From UBA6398 sp963660485 (GTDB lineage Bacteria; Bacteroidota; Bacteroidia; Bacteroidales; Bacteroidaceae): DNA of 52,891 bases. The stretch covers positions 1 through 52,891 of the forward strand of contig CAVKYH010000016.1 in the NCBI GenBank assembly GCA_963660485.1, given 5' to 3'. Positions within the stretch are counted from its first letter, which is position 1, and each line of letters starts with the position of its first letter. This document shows, in pieces, positions 1 through 7,003 of this stretch. Both the position numbers and the translations under genes were made by a program. The notes beneath the pieces are model-generated. The model saw nothing but the letters and a program-made list of their open reading frames with translations. It was not told where the DNA came from and did not search any database.

Positions 1-56
1 AGGCGAGCACCCCGAAAATCGTAAAGAGTAGGGATTACTTTTAAAACTAATTTCAC
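1..56 (+). repeat. Cassette leader repeat, copy 1
   Basis: This 56-base stretch directly before the first peptide gene is almost identical to 1557-1612 and clearly similar to 3573-3629 and 5602-5657. In the two intact cassettes its left part is the last codons and stop of the MauE-like gene, so here it is probably the tail of a MauE gene that starts outside the window or has been lost. It is the 5' leader of the peptide mRNA. Confidence 0.75.
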
Positions 57-317
57 ATGAAAAAGAAAATTATTATTTCCACATTCGTCATTGCAGCAAT
101 GGCTCTGACGGCTTTCACTGGTTACAAGACCTTTGGACAGAAACAATCAATGTCAGACCTACTTCTCGATGAGAACATAGAGGCACTGACACGAGGGGAA
201 ATCGGAGGGTACTATAAAAGAGTGGCATATCCATGTAATCCTCCCTATGCTTACAAGCAAAGCATTACGTGTTTGTCTAATGGAAAAGAAGAATGCAGCC
301 CATCGGATTGTTTCTAA
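57..317 (+). CDS. NVEALT-family exported cysteine-rich peptide, copy 1
   Basis: An 86-residue secreted peptide. Residues 1-25 form a Sec signal peptide (KKK followed by a hydrophobic stretch, no lipobox Cys). The ENIEALT motif at about residues 39-45 is the family hallmark (NVEALT in most members). The C-terminal 40 residues hold four cysteines in the pattern C-x11-C-x7-C-x4-C. The first 45 residues are nearly identical to the three other copies in the window, while the C-terminal part differs. NVEALT proteins are known in Bacteroidales but I know of no established function. The next gene is a propeller lipoprotein after a hairpin. The cysteines and the MauE-like neighbours suggest a disulfide-bonded product (inference). 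Confidence 0.88.
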   Translation: MKKKIIISTFVIAAMALTAFTGYKTFGQKQSMSDLLLDENIEALTRGEIGGYYKRVAYPCNPPYAYKQSITCLSNGKEECSPSDCF

Positions 318-324
318 GCAGAAA

Positions 325-352
325 GGAATGTCGGGTATTTTGCCGACATTCC
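325..352 (+). terminator. Hairpin between peptide 1 and propeller 1
   Basis: GGAATGTCGG (325-334) pairs perfectly with CCGACATTCC (343-352) around an 8-base loop, starting eight bases after the peptide stop codon. There is only a weak T-run (ATTTG), so it looks like a partial terminator or an mRNA-stabilising stem that gives more peptide than lipoprotein. Unrelated hairpins sit at the same place in cassettes 2 and 3. Confidence 0.6.
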
Positions 353-387
353 ATTTGTGATCTTAATAATATTAATAAAACGAAAAG

Positions 388-1479
388 ATGAAAAGACAAA
401 AAATAATATCGCTCTTTTTAGTTTTTATGACCATTGTTGTCATTGCTTCTTGTGGCACTAAGAAAAAGTCAGATGCAAAAGAGTTTAAATTAGAGAGAAC
501 TGATTTTAATGATTGGGCAAATTTTCTGGAAATAGAAAATATAATACAACTACAGGAAAGCAGCCAATGCTTGATGTCAAGTGCAAAAAAATGTTTCTTT
601 ACGAAAGAACACATCATCTATGCTGATTATAAGGCAAAGGATATCTATTCTTTTTCATATGACGGTAAATTTGAACATCAAGTGGGACGCATGGGACATT
701 CTGGCTCTGAATATATGAGAATTCTTGATATCTGCATGAGTACGGACGATTCTGTGATAATGGTATTAGATGATCGCGGAATTGTGTGCTATGACGCGAA
801 TACTGGAAATTTTTTGGAACGCAAAAAGTTCCATTCGCCAGATTCTGATAATTATTTGCTAATAGAACCTGTTAGGGACGATGGCTTCATTTGCGCCACA
901 TACAACGATAATAAAAACAGTATGGTGTTAGATTATCCTAAAGGTCAAATTAGCTTGAGAAAAAGAAAACGATATAATTTAAGCGTTAACTTCTTTTATA
1001 GGTATAATGGTGAGTGTAGGGTAATTTCCGATTATGGTGATTTTTATATTGATAGCTATAAAGATGGCAAACTCACCTCTCTGTACAGGATAGACTTGGG
1101 GGCGCAGGCACTTCCTAACGACATACAGCCAAAAACTTTCGAGGAATTTATGGCGGTAGATAAATCCCCGAAATTTTTCAAATGCATTACAGATGCTTAT
1201 GAAACAGAGAAATGGCTATGGCTAAGACTTGTAGGTCCAAAGCAGACATATTACACTGCGTTTATCAACAAGCAAAATGGGAAATATGCATTTGGAGAAG
1301 AAAGCATGGACATAGGGATTTATGTTGTAGGGGCAAATGGAGAGAACTTTTATGCTTTGATTTATCCTGAGTTTGCGGAGCAAGGTTCATTGGGGCGGAA
1401 GATTTTGGAGAAGTACAACATAACAAAGAACAGCCCCGTTGTCGTAAAACTTAAATTGAACGAAAATATATTGCAATAA
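388..1479 (+). CDS. TolB-like six-bladed beta-propeller lipoprotein, copy 1
   Basis: A 363-residue lipoprotein. The signal peptide ends in a lipobox with Cys22 (IASCG). The remainder matches the pattern of Bacteroidales 6-bladed beta-propeller (TolB-like) proteins: repeated hydrophobic strands with Y-SFSYDGKF, RQ/HQVGRMGHS-SEY and FYIDSY-DGKL-type blades. These proteins are typically encoded beside NVEALT peptides. It should sit on the periplasmic face of a membrane. It is paralogous to the genes at 1931 and 3957; the last 30 residues (from GRKILEKYN to the end) are identical in all three. The role is unknown; binding or chaperoning the partner peptide is a reasonable guess only. Confidence 0.85.
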   Translation: MKRQKIISLFLVFMTIVVIASCGTKKKSDAKEFKLERTDFNDWANFLEIENIIQLQESSQCLMSSAKKCFFTKEHIIYADYKAKDIYSFSYDGKFEHQVGRMGHSGSEYMRILDICMSTDDSVIMVLDDRGIVCYDANTGNFLERKKFHSPDSDNYLLIEPVRDDGFICATYNDNKNSMVLDYPKGQISLRKRKRYNLSVNFFYRYNGECRVISDYGDFYIDSYKDGKLTSLYRIDLGAQALPNDIQPKTFEEFMAVDKSPKFFKCITDAYETEKWLWLRLVGPKQTYYTAFINKQNGKYAFGEESMDIGIYVVGANGENFYALIYPEFAEQGSLGRKILEKYNITKNSPVVVKLKLNENILQ

Positions 1480-1481
1480 TA

Positions 1482-1512
1482 TTTGCTCCGTATTACAACT
1501 TTCGTGTATTTG
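1482..1512 (+). promoter_or_regulatory. Cassette promoter, copy 1
   Basis: TTTG at 1482-1485, a 19-base spacer, and TGTATTTG at 1505-1512 resemble the Bacteroidetes primary sigma consensus (TTTG, 19-21 bases, TAnnTTTG), with one mismatch in the -7 box. It lies just after propeller 1 and would drive peptide 2. Aligned copies occur at 3037 and 5066. Confidence 0.6.
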
Positions 1513-1535
1513 CGAAACAGAGATTGCAAATAAAA

Positions 1536-1612
1536 TAAACCACACTGCCATAGCAAAGGCGAGCACCCCGAAAATCGTAAAGAGTAGGGATTACTTTTAA
1601 AACTAATTTCAT
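1536..1612 (+). pseudogene. Relic of MauE-like gene 3' end plus peptide leader
   Basis: Bases 1539-1565 align with the last codons of the intact MauE-like genes (compare 3552-3581 and 5581-5610: CACTGCCA-AGCAAA-GGCGAG). The stop codon is replaced by CAC and the rest of the 160-codon gene is absent. The following bases are the conserved leader of the peptide gene. The full cassette promoter-MauE-peptide-propeller has therefore lost MauE here by deletion, with both flanks preserved. Confidence 0.65.
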
Positions 1613-1864
1613 ATGAAAAAGAAAATTATTATTTCCACATTCTTCATTGCTGCAATGGCTTTGACGGCTTTCACTGGTTACAAAACCTTAGGTCAGAAAC
1701 AATCAATGTCAGACCTCCTCCTTGACGAGAACATAGAGGCACTGACAAATGGGGAAATCAAGTATGGCTACATTGTTAAAACTTTCCCATGTCCTAGAAG
1801 TTACAAAATGAGAATAACCTGCCTTCCAAACGGAAATGACGGTTGCAGCCCCGCAGACTGCTAA
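1613..1864 (+). CDS. NVEALT-family exported cysteine-rich peptide, copy 2
   Basis: An 83-residue peptide with the same Sec signal and ENIEALT motif as copy 1. From about residue 46 it diverges to a new C-terminal half with four cysteines (C-x9-C-x7-C-x4-C, ending CSPADC). The start is set by the conserved leader and by alignment with the other copies. It is followed by a hairpin and then propeller 2. It probably forms a transcription unit from the promoter at 1482. Confidence 0.88.
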   Translation: MKKKIIISTFFIAAMALTAFTGYKTLGQKQSMSDLLLDENIEALTNGEIKYGYIVKTFPCPRSYKMRITCLPNGNDGCSPADC

Positions 1865-1870
1865 CAAACT

Positions 1871-1902
1871 TTAGGGGTATTGGCAACCTCAATGTCCCCT
1901 AA
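1871..1902 (+). terminator. Hairpin between peptide 2 and propeller 2
   Basis: TTAGGGG (1871-1877) pairs with CCCCTAA (1896-1902), extended inward by ATTG/CAAT. It begins six bases after the peptide stop. The sequence is unrelated to the hairpin of cassette 1, but position and shape are the same. No strong T-run follows. Confidence 0.55.
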
Positions 1903-1930
1903 TAGGAAAACATTTATAAAAATCTTGATT

Positions 1931-3034
1931 ATGGTAACTCTTAAAACACTTGCAAAACATATAAGTTTCTTGTTGTTTTTCGCTTTAATAGTTCTCTCCA
2001 TGGTTTCCTGCAGTGGTGAAACTTCATCAGATGTTAGGGAATTCAAAATGGAAAAGACGGACTACAAGGATTGGGCAAAGTTGTTGAACGTGGAGAGCGT
2101 GGTGCAGCTACAGGAAAACGACAGCTGTCTGATGTCTTTCGCCCAGAAGTGTATTTTCACAAATGACCAGATCGTCTTTTGGGAATACAAGGCAAAAAAG
2201 ATCTACACTTTTTCGTACAACGGCAGGTTCTTGCGCCAGATAGGGCGGATGGGGCATTCTGCTTCAGAATACACTAATATCGATGATATTTGCATGAGCG
2301 ACAACGACTCCATTATGATGCTGTTGGATAACCGGGGAGTGGTATGCTATGACGTGAACAGTGGAAAGTTTGTCGAGCGGAAAAAACTTTTCTCTCAGAA
2401 ATTCGGGGAGTACCAGCGGATTGCTCCTGTCGGAAATTCGAAATTTCTGTGTTCCACGTATAGCGAAACCCCAAGCAGCATCGTTTTGGACAGTCCGAAA
2501 GGGCAAATGGGGCTGCGGGAAGGCAAAAGATTCCATTTGGGAACAGATTGCTTTTACAAATACCAAAACGCTTATAGGGTTGTCTCTGACTATGGAGATT
2601 TTTACATTGATAGCTACGAGGATGGCAAACTCAAAACTCTATATAAGATTAATTTGGGGGTACAGGCATTTCCTGAAGACGTACTGCCAAAAACATGGAA
2701 GGAATTCGACGTGTCATATAACAGCCAAAAATACTTCAAGTGTATATCATATGCTTATGAAACCGACGGCTGGTTGTTTCTACGACTTACTGGGCCAAAT
2801 CAGGAATATTACGCCGCGTTCATCAACAAGCGCAGCGGTGCATACGCGCTTGGCAGGGAAACACCATTGGGATTGACTGTTATGGGTGTAAAAGACAATA
2901 GCTTTTATGCTCTGGTTTATCCAAATGAAGAAGAACAGGGAACACTCTGGCGGAAGATTTTGGAGAAGTACAACATAACAAAGAACAGCCCTGTTGTCGT
3001 AAAACTTAAATTGAACGAAAATATATTGCAATAA
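1931..3034 (+). CDS. TolB-like six-bladed beta-propeller lipoprotein, copy 2
   Basis: A 367-residue lipoprotein. I place the start at 1931 because MVTLKTLAKH aligns with the N-terminus of the copy at 3957 (MITLKSIGKQ); an upstream ATG at 1880 in the same frame overlaps the hairpin at 1871 and is less likely. The lipobox is LSMVSC. The body is closely related to copies 1 and 3 over the full length, with variable surface segments between conserved blade motifs. It follows peptide 2 and precedes the promoter and MauE-like gene of the next cassette. Function unknown; most likely a cell-envelope partner of the peptide. Confidence 0.83.
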   Translation: MVTLKTLAKHISFLLFFALIVLSMVSCSGETSSDVREFKMEKTDYKDWAKLLNVESVVQLQENDSCLMSFAQKCIFTNDQIVFWEYKAKKIYTFSYNGRFLRQIGRMGHSASEYTNIDDICMSDNDSIMMLLDNRGVVCYDVNSGKFVERKKLFSQKFGEYQRIAPVGNSKFLCSTYSETPSSIVLDSPKGQMGLREGKRFHLGTDCFYKYQNAYRVVSDYGDFYIDSYEDGKLKTLYKINLGVQAFPEDVLPKTWKEFDVSYNSQKYFKCISYAYETDGWLFLRLTGPNQEYYAAFINKRSGAYALGRETPLGLTVMGVKDNSFYALVYPNEEEQGTLWRKILEKYNITKNSPVVVKLKLNENILQ

Positions 3035-3036
3035 TA

Positions 3037-3067
3037 TCTGCTCCGTATTTTTGTTTTCGTATATTTG
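3037..3067 (+). promoter_or_regulatory. Cassette promoter, copy 2
   Basis: TCTG at 3037-3040, a 19-base spacer, and TATATTTG at 3060-3067. The -7 box is a perfect TAnnTTTG; the -33 element has one mismatch. It would drive the MauE-like gene at 3099 and peptide 3. Position and spacing match the copies at 1482 and 5066. Confidence 0.6.
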
Positions 3068-3098
3068 TAATCTAAACTAACCAAATAAAGCCGACAGC

Positions 3099-3581
3099 AT
3101 GAAAACAACCCGCACAACGGCAAGGAATGGAACCGCAGGCAGAATACTGCTCGCAGTGGTCATGTTGCTGTCCGGCGCTTCAAAGCTAATATATCTTCAG
3201 GGCTTCTCCGAAGAAGTGGCGAAATATTCCGAACTCTATGTATCGCAGTCGCTCGTCCCGTGGAGCGAGGGCATCGCCGTGGCAGTGTGCTGCACCGAAA
3301 TCATGTTGGGACTGCTCCTGCCAATGTCAAAAATCTCCCTTTACACAACTTTGGCGGCATTCGCGCTGATGACGTTCTTCCTCTATCTTACGGGAATGAA
3401 TTACTTTTTTCCCACGGCTTTGGGCAGCGTGGAGTCGTGCGGCTGCTTCGGAGAACTGGTGCATTTCTCTGCCAAAGGCACGTTCGTCAAAAGCGTCGCA
3501 CTGTGGGCTGTAGCAATCATTACGGTAATATGCAACTGGAAATATAAGGCAGACCGCACTGCCACAGCAAAAGGCGAGTAA
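3099..3581 (+). CDS. MauE/DoxX-family redox-associated membrane protein, copy 1
   Basis: A 160-residue inner-membrane protein with about four transmembrane segments (roughly residues 13-33, 58-76, 83-102 and 128-145). Residues 113-118 read SCGCFG, the paired-cysteine motif typical of MauE-like proteins (C114, C116). MauE is known to be needed for disulfide-containing periplasmic proteins in methylamine use, and relatives are treated as thiol-redox membrane proteins. Placed next to four-cysteine exported peptides, it probably helps form or reshuffle their disulfides (inference). The 3' half is almost identical in DNA to the copy at 5128. Its stop codon lies in the leader of the next peptide gene. 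Confidence 0.82.
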   Translation: MKTTRTTARNGTAGRILLAVVMLLSGASKLIYLQGFSEEVAKYSELYVSQSLVPWSEGIAVAVCCTEIMLGLLLPMSKISLYTTLAAFALMTFFLYLTGMNYFFPTALGSVESCGCFGELVHFSAKGTFVKSVALWAVAIITVICNWKYKADRTATAKGE

Positions 3582-3629
3582 CCCGGAAATCGTAAAGAGT
3601 AGGGATAATTTTTCAAAAACAAATCAACC

Positions 3630-3887
3630 ATGAAGAAAAAATTAATCATTTCCACGTTCGTTATTGCAGCAATGGCACTGACGGCTTTCACTGGCTACAA
3701 AACCTTTGGCCAGAAACAATCAATGTCAGACCTCATTCTTGACGAAAACATAGAGGCGTTGACACAAGGGGAAATCGGAGGAAGTTATGTAAAATACATA
3801 CACAAATGCCTTAAGCCTAAAGAATACAAACACAGTGTTACCTGCAAATATGGTGGAAAAGAAGATTGCAGTTCGTCTGACTGCTGA
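3630..3887 (+). CDS. NVEALT-family exported cysteine-rich peptide, copy 3
   Basis: An 85-residue peptide with the same signal peptide and ENIEALT motif, and a divergent C-terminal half with four cysteines (C-x11-C-x7-C-x4-C, ending CSSSDC). Charge differs from the other copies: the variable part is rich in Lys and His. The gene follows the MauE-like gene by 48 bases and is followed by an A7-G8 tract inside a hairpin. Start chosen by alignment with the other copies. Confidence 0.88.
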   Translation: MKKKLIISTFVIAAMALTAFTGYKTFGQKQSMSDLILDENIEALTQGEIGGSYVKYIHKCLKPKEYKHSVTCKYGGKEDCSSSDC

Positions 3888-3889
3888 TG

Positions 3890-3924
3890 AAAAAAAGGGG
3901 GGGGCATCCGAACTCTAATGCCCC
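3890..3924 (+). terminator. Hairpin with A7-G8 homopolymer tract between peptide 3 and propeller 3
   Basis: Three bases after the peptide stop there are seven A and eight G in a row (3890-3904). GGGGCAT (3901-3907) pairs with ATGCCCC (3918-3924). Slippage in the G tract would change the stem register. Same location as the hairpins in cassettes 1 and 2. Confidence 0.55.
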
Positions 3925-3956
3925 TCATTAAAGTTCCATTGTAAAAACACATTTCC

Positions 3957-5063
3957 ATGATTACATTAAAAAGCATTGGTAAACAAGTAATATTTTTGTT
4001 TCATTTGGCGCTTGTAATTCTTGTTGCTGCATCATGCGGTGACGAGACTTCACCTGATGTCAAGGAATTCAAATTAGAAAAGACGGACTACAAGGATTGG
4101 GAAAAACTGTTAGGCGTGGTGAGCGCGGTGCAGCTACAGGAAAACGACAGTTGCCTGATGTCTTTCGCCCAAAAGTGCATTTTTACAGACAAGCGCATCG
4201 TTTTCAGCGACAGCAAAGCGAAAAAAATCTATTCTTTTTCGTATGACGGCAAATTTCTTCGTCAAATAGGCAGCAGGGGACATTCTGCCTCCGAGTATAT
4301 GGACATAAACGATATTTGCATGAGTGAAAATGATTCGGCACTTATGGTGTTTGACGGACGGGGAATGGTATGCTACAGTCCCGATAACGGAAAGTTTGTT
4401 GAACGTAAAAAATTTCACTCGCAAGACTATGGAGAGTACAACACTATCATGCCTATAGGGGTGTCTGATTTTATTTGCCATACAGACAACAGGAACAGCT
4501 ATAGCTTTGTATTAGACTCACCCAACGGCCAAAGAGGTCTTAGAAAAAGCAAACGATATCATTTTGGAGTGGACTTCTTTTACAAATACCAAGGGAATGT
4601 AAGGGTAATTTCCGATTTTGGAGATTTTTACATAGACACTTACGAAGACGGCAAACTCAAAATGCTCTACAAAATAGACTTGGGTTCTGAAGCACTGCCA
4701 GACGATGTATTGCCGAAGACCAGCGAAGAATTTGATGCAGTATATAATTCCCCTGAATATTTCAAATTTATTGCTAGTGCCTGCGAAACTTCCGACTGGC
4801 TGTATCTTGAACCATGCGGACTTAAACTAAAAGATTATATCGCATTTATCAACAAACGCAACGGCAAATATGCATTTGGCAGGATATATCCCGATTTGGG
4901 ATTTGGAATAATGGGGGCAATGGACAATTATTTCTATGCTTTGATATATCCTGAATATGTAGAGCAAGGTTCGCTTGGGCGGAAGATCTTGGAGAAGTAC
5001 AACATAACAAAGAACAGCCCCGTTGTCGTAAAACTCAAACTGAATGAAAATATTTTGCAATAA
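3957..5063 (+). CDS. TolB-like six-bladed beta-propeller lipoprotein, copy 3
   Basis: A 368-residue lipoprotein with lipobox VAASC and the same blade pattern as copies 1 and 2 (YSFSYDGKFLRQIG, FGDFYIDTYEDGKL, AFINKRNGKYAFG). The C-terminal 30 residues are identical to copies 1 and 2, ending VVKLKLNENILQ. It follows peptide 3 by 69 bases that include the hairpin. It is probably anchored in the envelope facing the periplasm or surface. No enzyme residues are recognised; function unknown. Confidence 0.85.
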   Translation: MITLKSIGKQVIFLFHLALVILVAASCGDETSPDVKEFKLEKTDYKDWEKLLGVVSAVQLQENDSCLMSFAQKCIFTDKRIVFSDSKAKKIYSFSYDGKFLRQIGSRGHSASEYMDINDICMSENDSALMVFDGRGMVCYSPDNGKFVERKKFHSQDYGEYNTIMPIGVSDFICHTDNRNSYSFVLDSPNGQRGLRKSKRYHFGVDFFYKYQGNVRVISDFGDFYIDTYEDGKLKMLYKIDLGSEALPDDVLPKTSEEFDAVYNSPEYFKFIASACETSDWLYLEPCGLKLKDYIAFINKRNGKYAFGRIYPDLGFGIMGAMDNYFYALIYPEYVEQGSLGRKILEKYNITKNSPVVVKLKLNENILQ

Positions 5064-5065
5064 CA

Positions 5066-5096
5066 TTTGTTCCATATTACAGTTTTTGTATATTTG
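5066..5096 (+). promoter_or_regulatory. Cassette promoter, copy 3
   Basis: TTTG (5066-5069), a 19-base spacer and TATATTTG (5089-5096) match the Bacteroidetes promoter consensus exactly. It precedes the second MauE-like gene by 31 bases and should also transcribe peptide 4 and possibly the whole downstream operon. Confidence 0.7.
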
Positions 5097-5127
5097 CAAT
5101 CCAAACTAACCAAATAAAGCCAACAGC

Positions 5128-5610
5128 ATGAAAACAACCCGAACAACGGCAAGAATTGGCAACGTGGGCAGAATGCTGCTCGCGGCGGTCATGCTGCTGT
5201 CCGGCATTTCAAAGCTGTTCTATCTTCAGGGCTTCTCCGAAGAGGTGGCGCAATATTCCGAACTGTACGTGCCGCAGTCGCTCGTTTCGTGGAGCAAGGG
5301 CATTGCCGTAGCAGTGTGCTGCGCCGAAATCATGTTGGGATTGCTCCTGCCAATGTCAAAAATGTCCATTCACACAACTTTGGCGGCATTCGCGCTTATG
5401 ACGTTCTTCCTCTATCTTACGGGAATGAATTACTTTTTTCCCACGGCTTTGGGCAGCGTGGAGTCGTGCGGCTGCTTCGGAGAACTGGTGCATTTCTCTG
5501 CCAAAGGCACGTTCGTCAAAAGCGTCGCACTGTGGGCTGTAGCAATCATTACGGTAATATGCAACTGGAAATATAAGGCAGACCGCACTGCCACAGCAAA
5601 AGGCGAGTAG
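5128..5610 (+). CDS. MauE/DoxX-family redox-associated membrane protein, copy 2
   Basis: A 160-residue membrane protein, paralogue of the gene at 3099, with the same SCGCFGE motif at residues 113-119 and about four transmembrane segments. The two proteins are identical from about residue 82 onward and differ at scattered positions before that; in DNA the last ~235 bases differ at only about two positions. This points to recent duplication or gene conversion. It is likely an inner-membrane thiol-redox partner for the exported cysteine-rich peptides (inference). Confidence 0.82.
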   Translation: MKTTRTTARIGNVGRMLLAAVMLLSGISKLFYLQGFSEEVAQYSELYVPQSLVSWSKGIAVAVCCAEIMLGLLLPMSKMSIHTTLAAFALMTFFLYLTGMNYFFPTALGSVESCGCFGELVHFSAKGTFVKSVALWAVAIITVICNWKYKADRTATAKGE

Positions 5611-5657
5611 CCCGAAAATCGCAAAGAGTAGTGATTTATATTAAAAACAAATTTTAC

Positions 5658-5933
5658 ATGAAAAAGAAAATTTTCATCTCTACGTTCGCCATTGCAGCAA
5701 TGGCACTGACGGCATTCACAGGCTACAAGGCCTTTGGTCCGAAACAGTCAATGTCAGACCTCATTCTTGACGAGAACATCGAGGCGCTGACTGATGGAGA
5801 GGCCAGCCGAAACTATGCTATTTGCTATTGGGAATCAAAGGTGGCAAAAGGGTACACTTACTACGATTGTGGTAAATGCGAAAAGACCTATGACGAAAAA
5901 GGAAAGGGAACGTATTCAAAGTGCTTCTTTTAG
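5658..5933 (+). CDS. NVEALT-family exported cysteine-rich peptide, copy 4 (divergent)
   Basis: A 91-residue peptide. I use the ATG at 5658, which aligns with the MKKK start of the other copies, not the in-frame ATG at 5631. The signal and ENIEALT motif are conserved, but the C-terminal half has a different cysteine layout (C-x14-C-x2-C-x14-C, ending CFF) and is rich in Tyr and Lys. Unlike copies 1-3 there is no hairpin after it: the next lipoprotein gene starts two bases after the stop codon, so the two are probably translationally coupled. Confidence 0.86.
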   Translation: MKKKIFISTFAIAAMALTAFTGYKAFGPKQSMSDLILDENIEALTDGEASRNYAICYWESKVAKGYTYYDCGKCEKTYDEKGKGTYSKCFF

Positions 5934-5935
5934 TC

Positions 5936-6955
5936 ATGAAACGCACAAAGCAATTCCATGTGTGCAAACCGCACACATGGCTTCTCTTTTTATTTGTATG
6001 CGCATTTGGAGTTTCCTGCTCCAAAAACGCAAAAGTCGTAACAGAGTTCCCAGTTGACAAGAAGCTCGAAAGCCGGCATATCGCCGCATTAGACACCCTC
6101 TACACGGCGTATGCCGTAACCAAGCTGGGGGACAAATTCGTCTTCACGGTAAAGAAGAAAGAAAAGTTCCTGTACATCTACAACGAAGACCTCACGCCCT
6201 TTGGCTGCACGCTGAAAAAGGGGAACGGACACAACGAATGGTTCGCCCCCTCGGTAACCGGGCAGGAAATATCTGTGGACGGTAAGCGGTATGCCTGTGT
6301 GCTTGAAAGAAGTAACCACACCCTGTATGCGGTAAACCTCAACGACATGAACTCCGAAAGGGTAAGGCTGACGGATTTCAAAAGCAAGAGCCTCAACGAC
6401 ATAAGATATGCCTACAAAACCGGAGAAAACAGCTTCATAGGGGCGGAACAGGCGGAACAGACCGACTTGTTCGTTTATGACAAAAGCAGCGGAAAGGCGC
6501 AAGTCATACAGCCGCAGGGCATATACCCGGCAATATTCGCGGCTGACAAGTTCGGACTGTCCCAAACCCTGTCTGCGTACAACGGCGGGCTGGGGAAACT
6601 TGCCGTGGCGTATTTCTCGTTCCCCCTGCTGTGCATCATGAACGGCGACGGCAGCGGCCGCGCAACGGTGCAGGTTGGAAAGACTTTGCCTAAATACAGC
6701 GGAGAAGGCGACATGGGCGACGATTTTTATTTTCTGGACATCTGTTCCACGCAGGAACGGATTTACGCCCTGTATGACGGCCACGGGAAAAAGGACGAAA
6801 TGAGCATACTCGTTTTTGAATGGGACGGCAGTCCCGTTGCACGCTACCGCGTGCCGCGGCTCACCTGCTTCACCGTTGACGAAAGCAACAAGCGGTTCAT
6901 CGCCATACAGGAGGATGACTCCGATGGCGTTTGCATCGAAATGAAATACGATTAA
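5936..6955 (+). CDS. Divergent TolB-like propeller lipoprotein, copy 4
   Basis: A 339-residue lipoprotein (lipobox FGVSC, Cys28). I place the start at 5936, two bases after the peptide 4 stop; an in-frame ATG at 5921 overlaps the peptide gene. The repeated strand pattern (KFLYIYNEDL, HTLYAVNLND, DLFVYDKSSG, ERIYALYDGHG, RFIAIQEDDSDG) fits a TolB-like six-bladed propeller, but it shares little sequence with copies 1-3. It stands at the same place in the cassette and likely pairs with peptide 4, whose cysteine pattern is also different. That parallel divergence suggests peptide-propeller matching. Confidence 0.78.
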   Translation: MKRTKQFHVCKPHTWLLFLFVCAFGVSCSKNAKVVTEFPVDKKLESRHIAALDTLYTAYAVTKLGDKFVFTVKKKEKFLYIYNEDLTPFGCTLKKGNGHNEWFAPSVTGQEISVDGKRYACVLERSNHTLYAVNLNDMNSERVRLTDFKSKSLNDIRYAYKTGENSFIGAEQAEQTDLFVYDKSSGKAQVIQPQGIYPAIFAADKFGLSQTLSAYNGGLGKLAVAYFSFPLLCIMNGDGSGRATVQVGKTLPKYSGEGDMGDDFYFLDICSTQERIYALYDGHGKKDEMSILVFEWDGSPVARYRVPRLTCFTVDESNKRFIAIQEDDSDGVCIEMKYD

Positions 6956-6969
6956 AACAACAGCCCACG

Positions 6970-7003
6970 AACAGCCCTGTTGTCGTAAACTCAAATTGAA
7001 TGA
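6970..7003 (+). pseudogene. Relic of propeller gene 3' end
   Basis: These bases match the last codons of propeller copies 1-3 (AACAGCCC-GTTGTCGTAAA-CT-AAATTGAA), with one base missing from an A run so the frame is broken. The ATG of the thioredoxin-like gene (7000) is formed within it. It marks the former end of another propeller copy, so the cassette array once reached this point. Confidence 0.6.
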
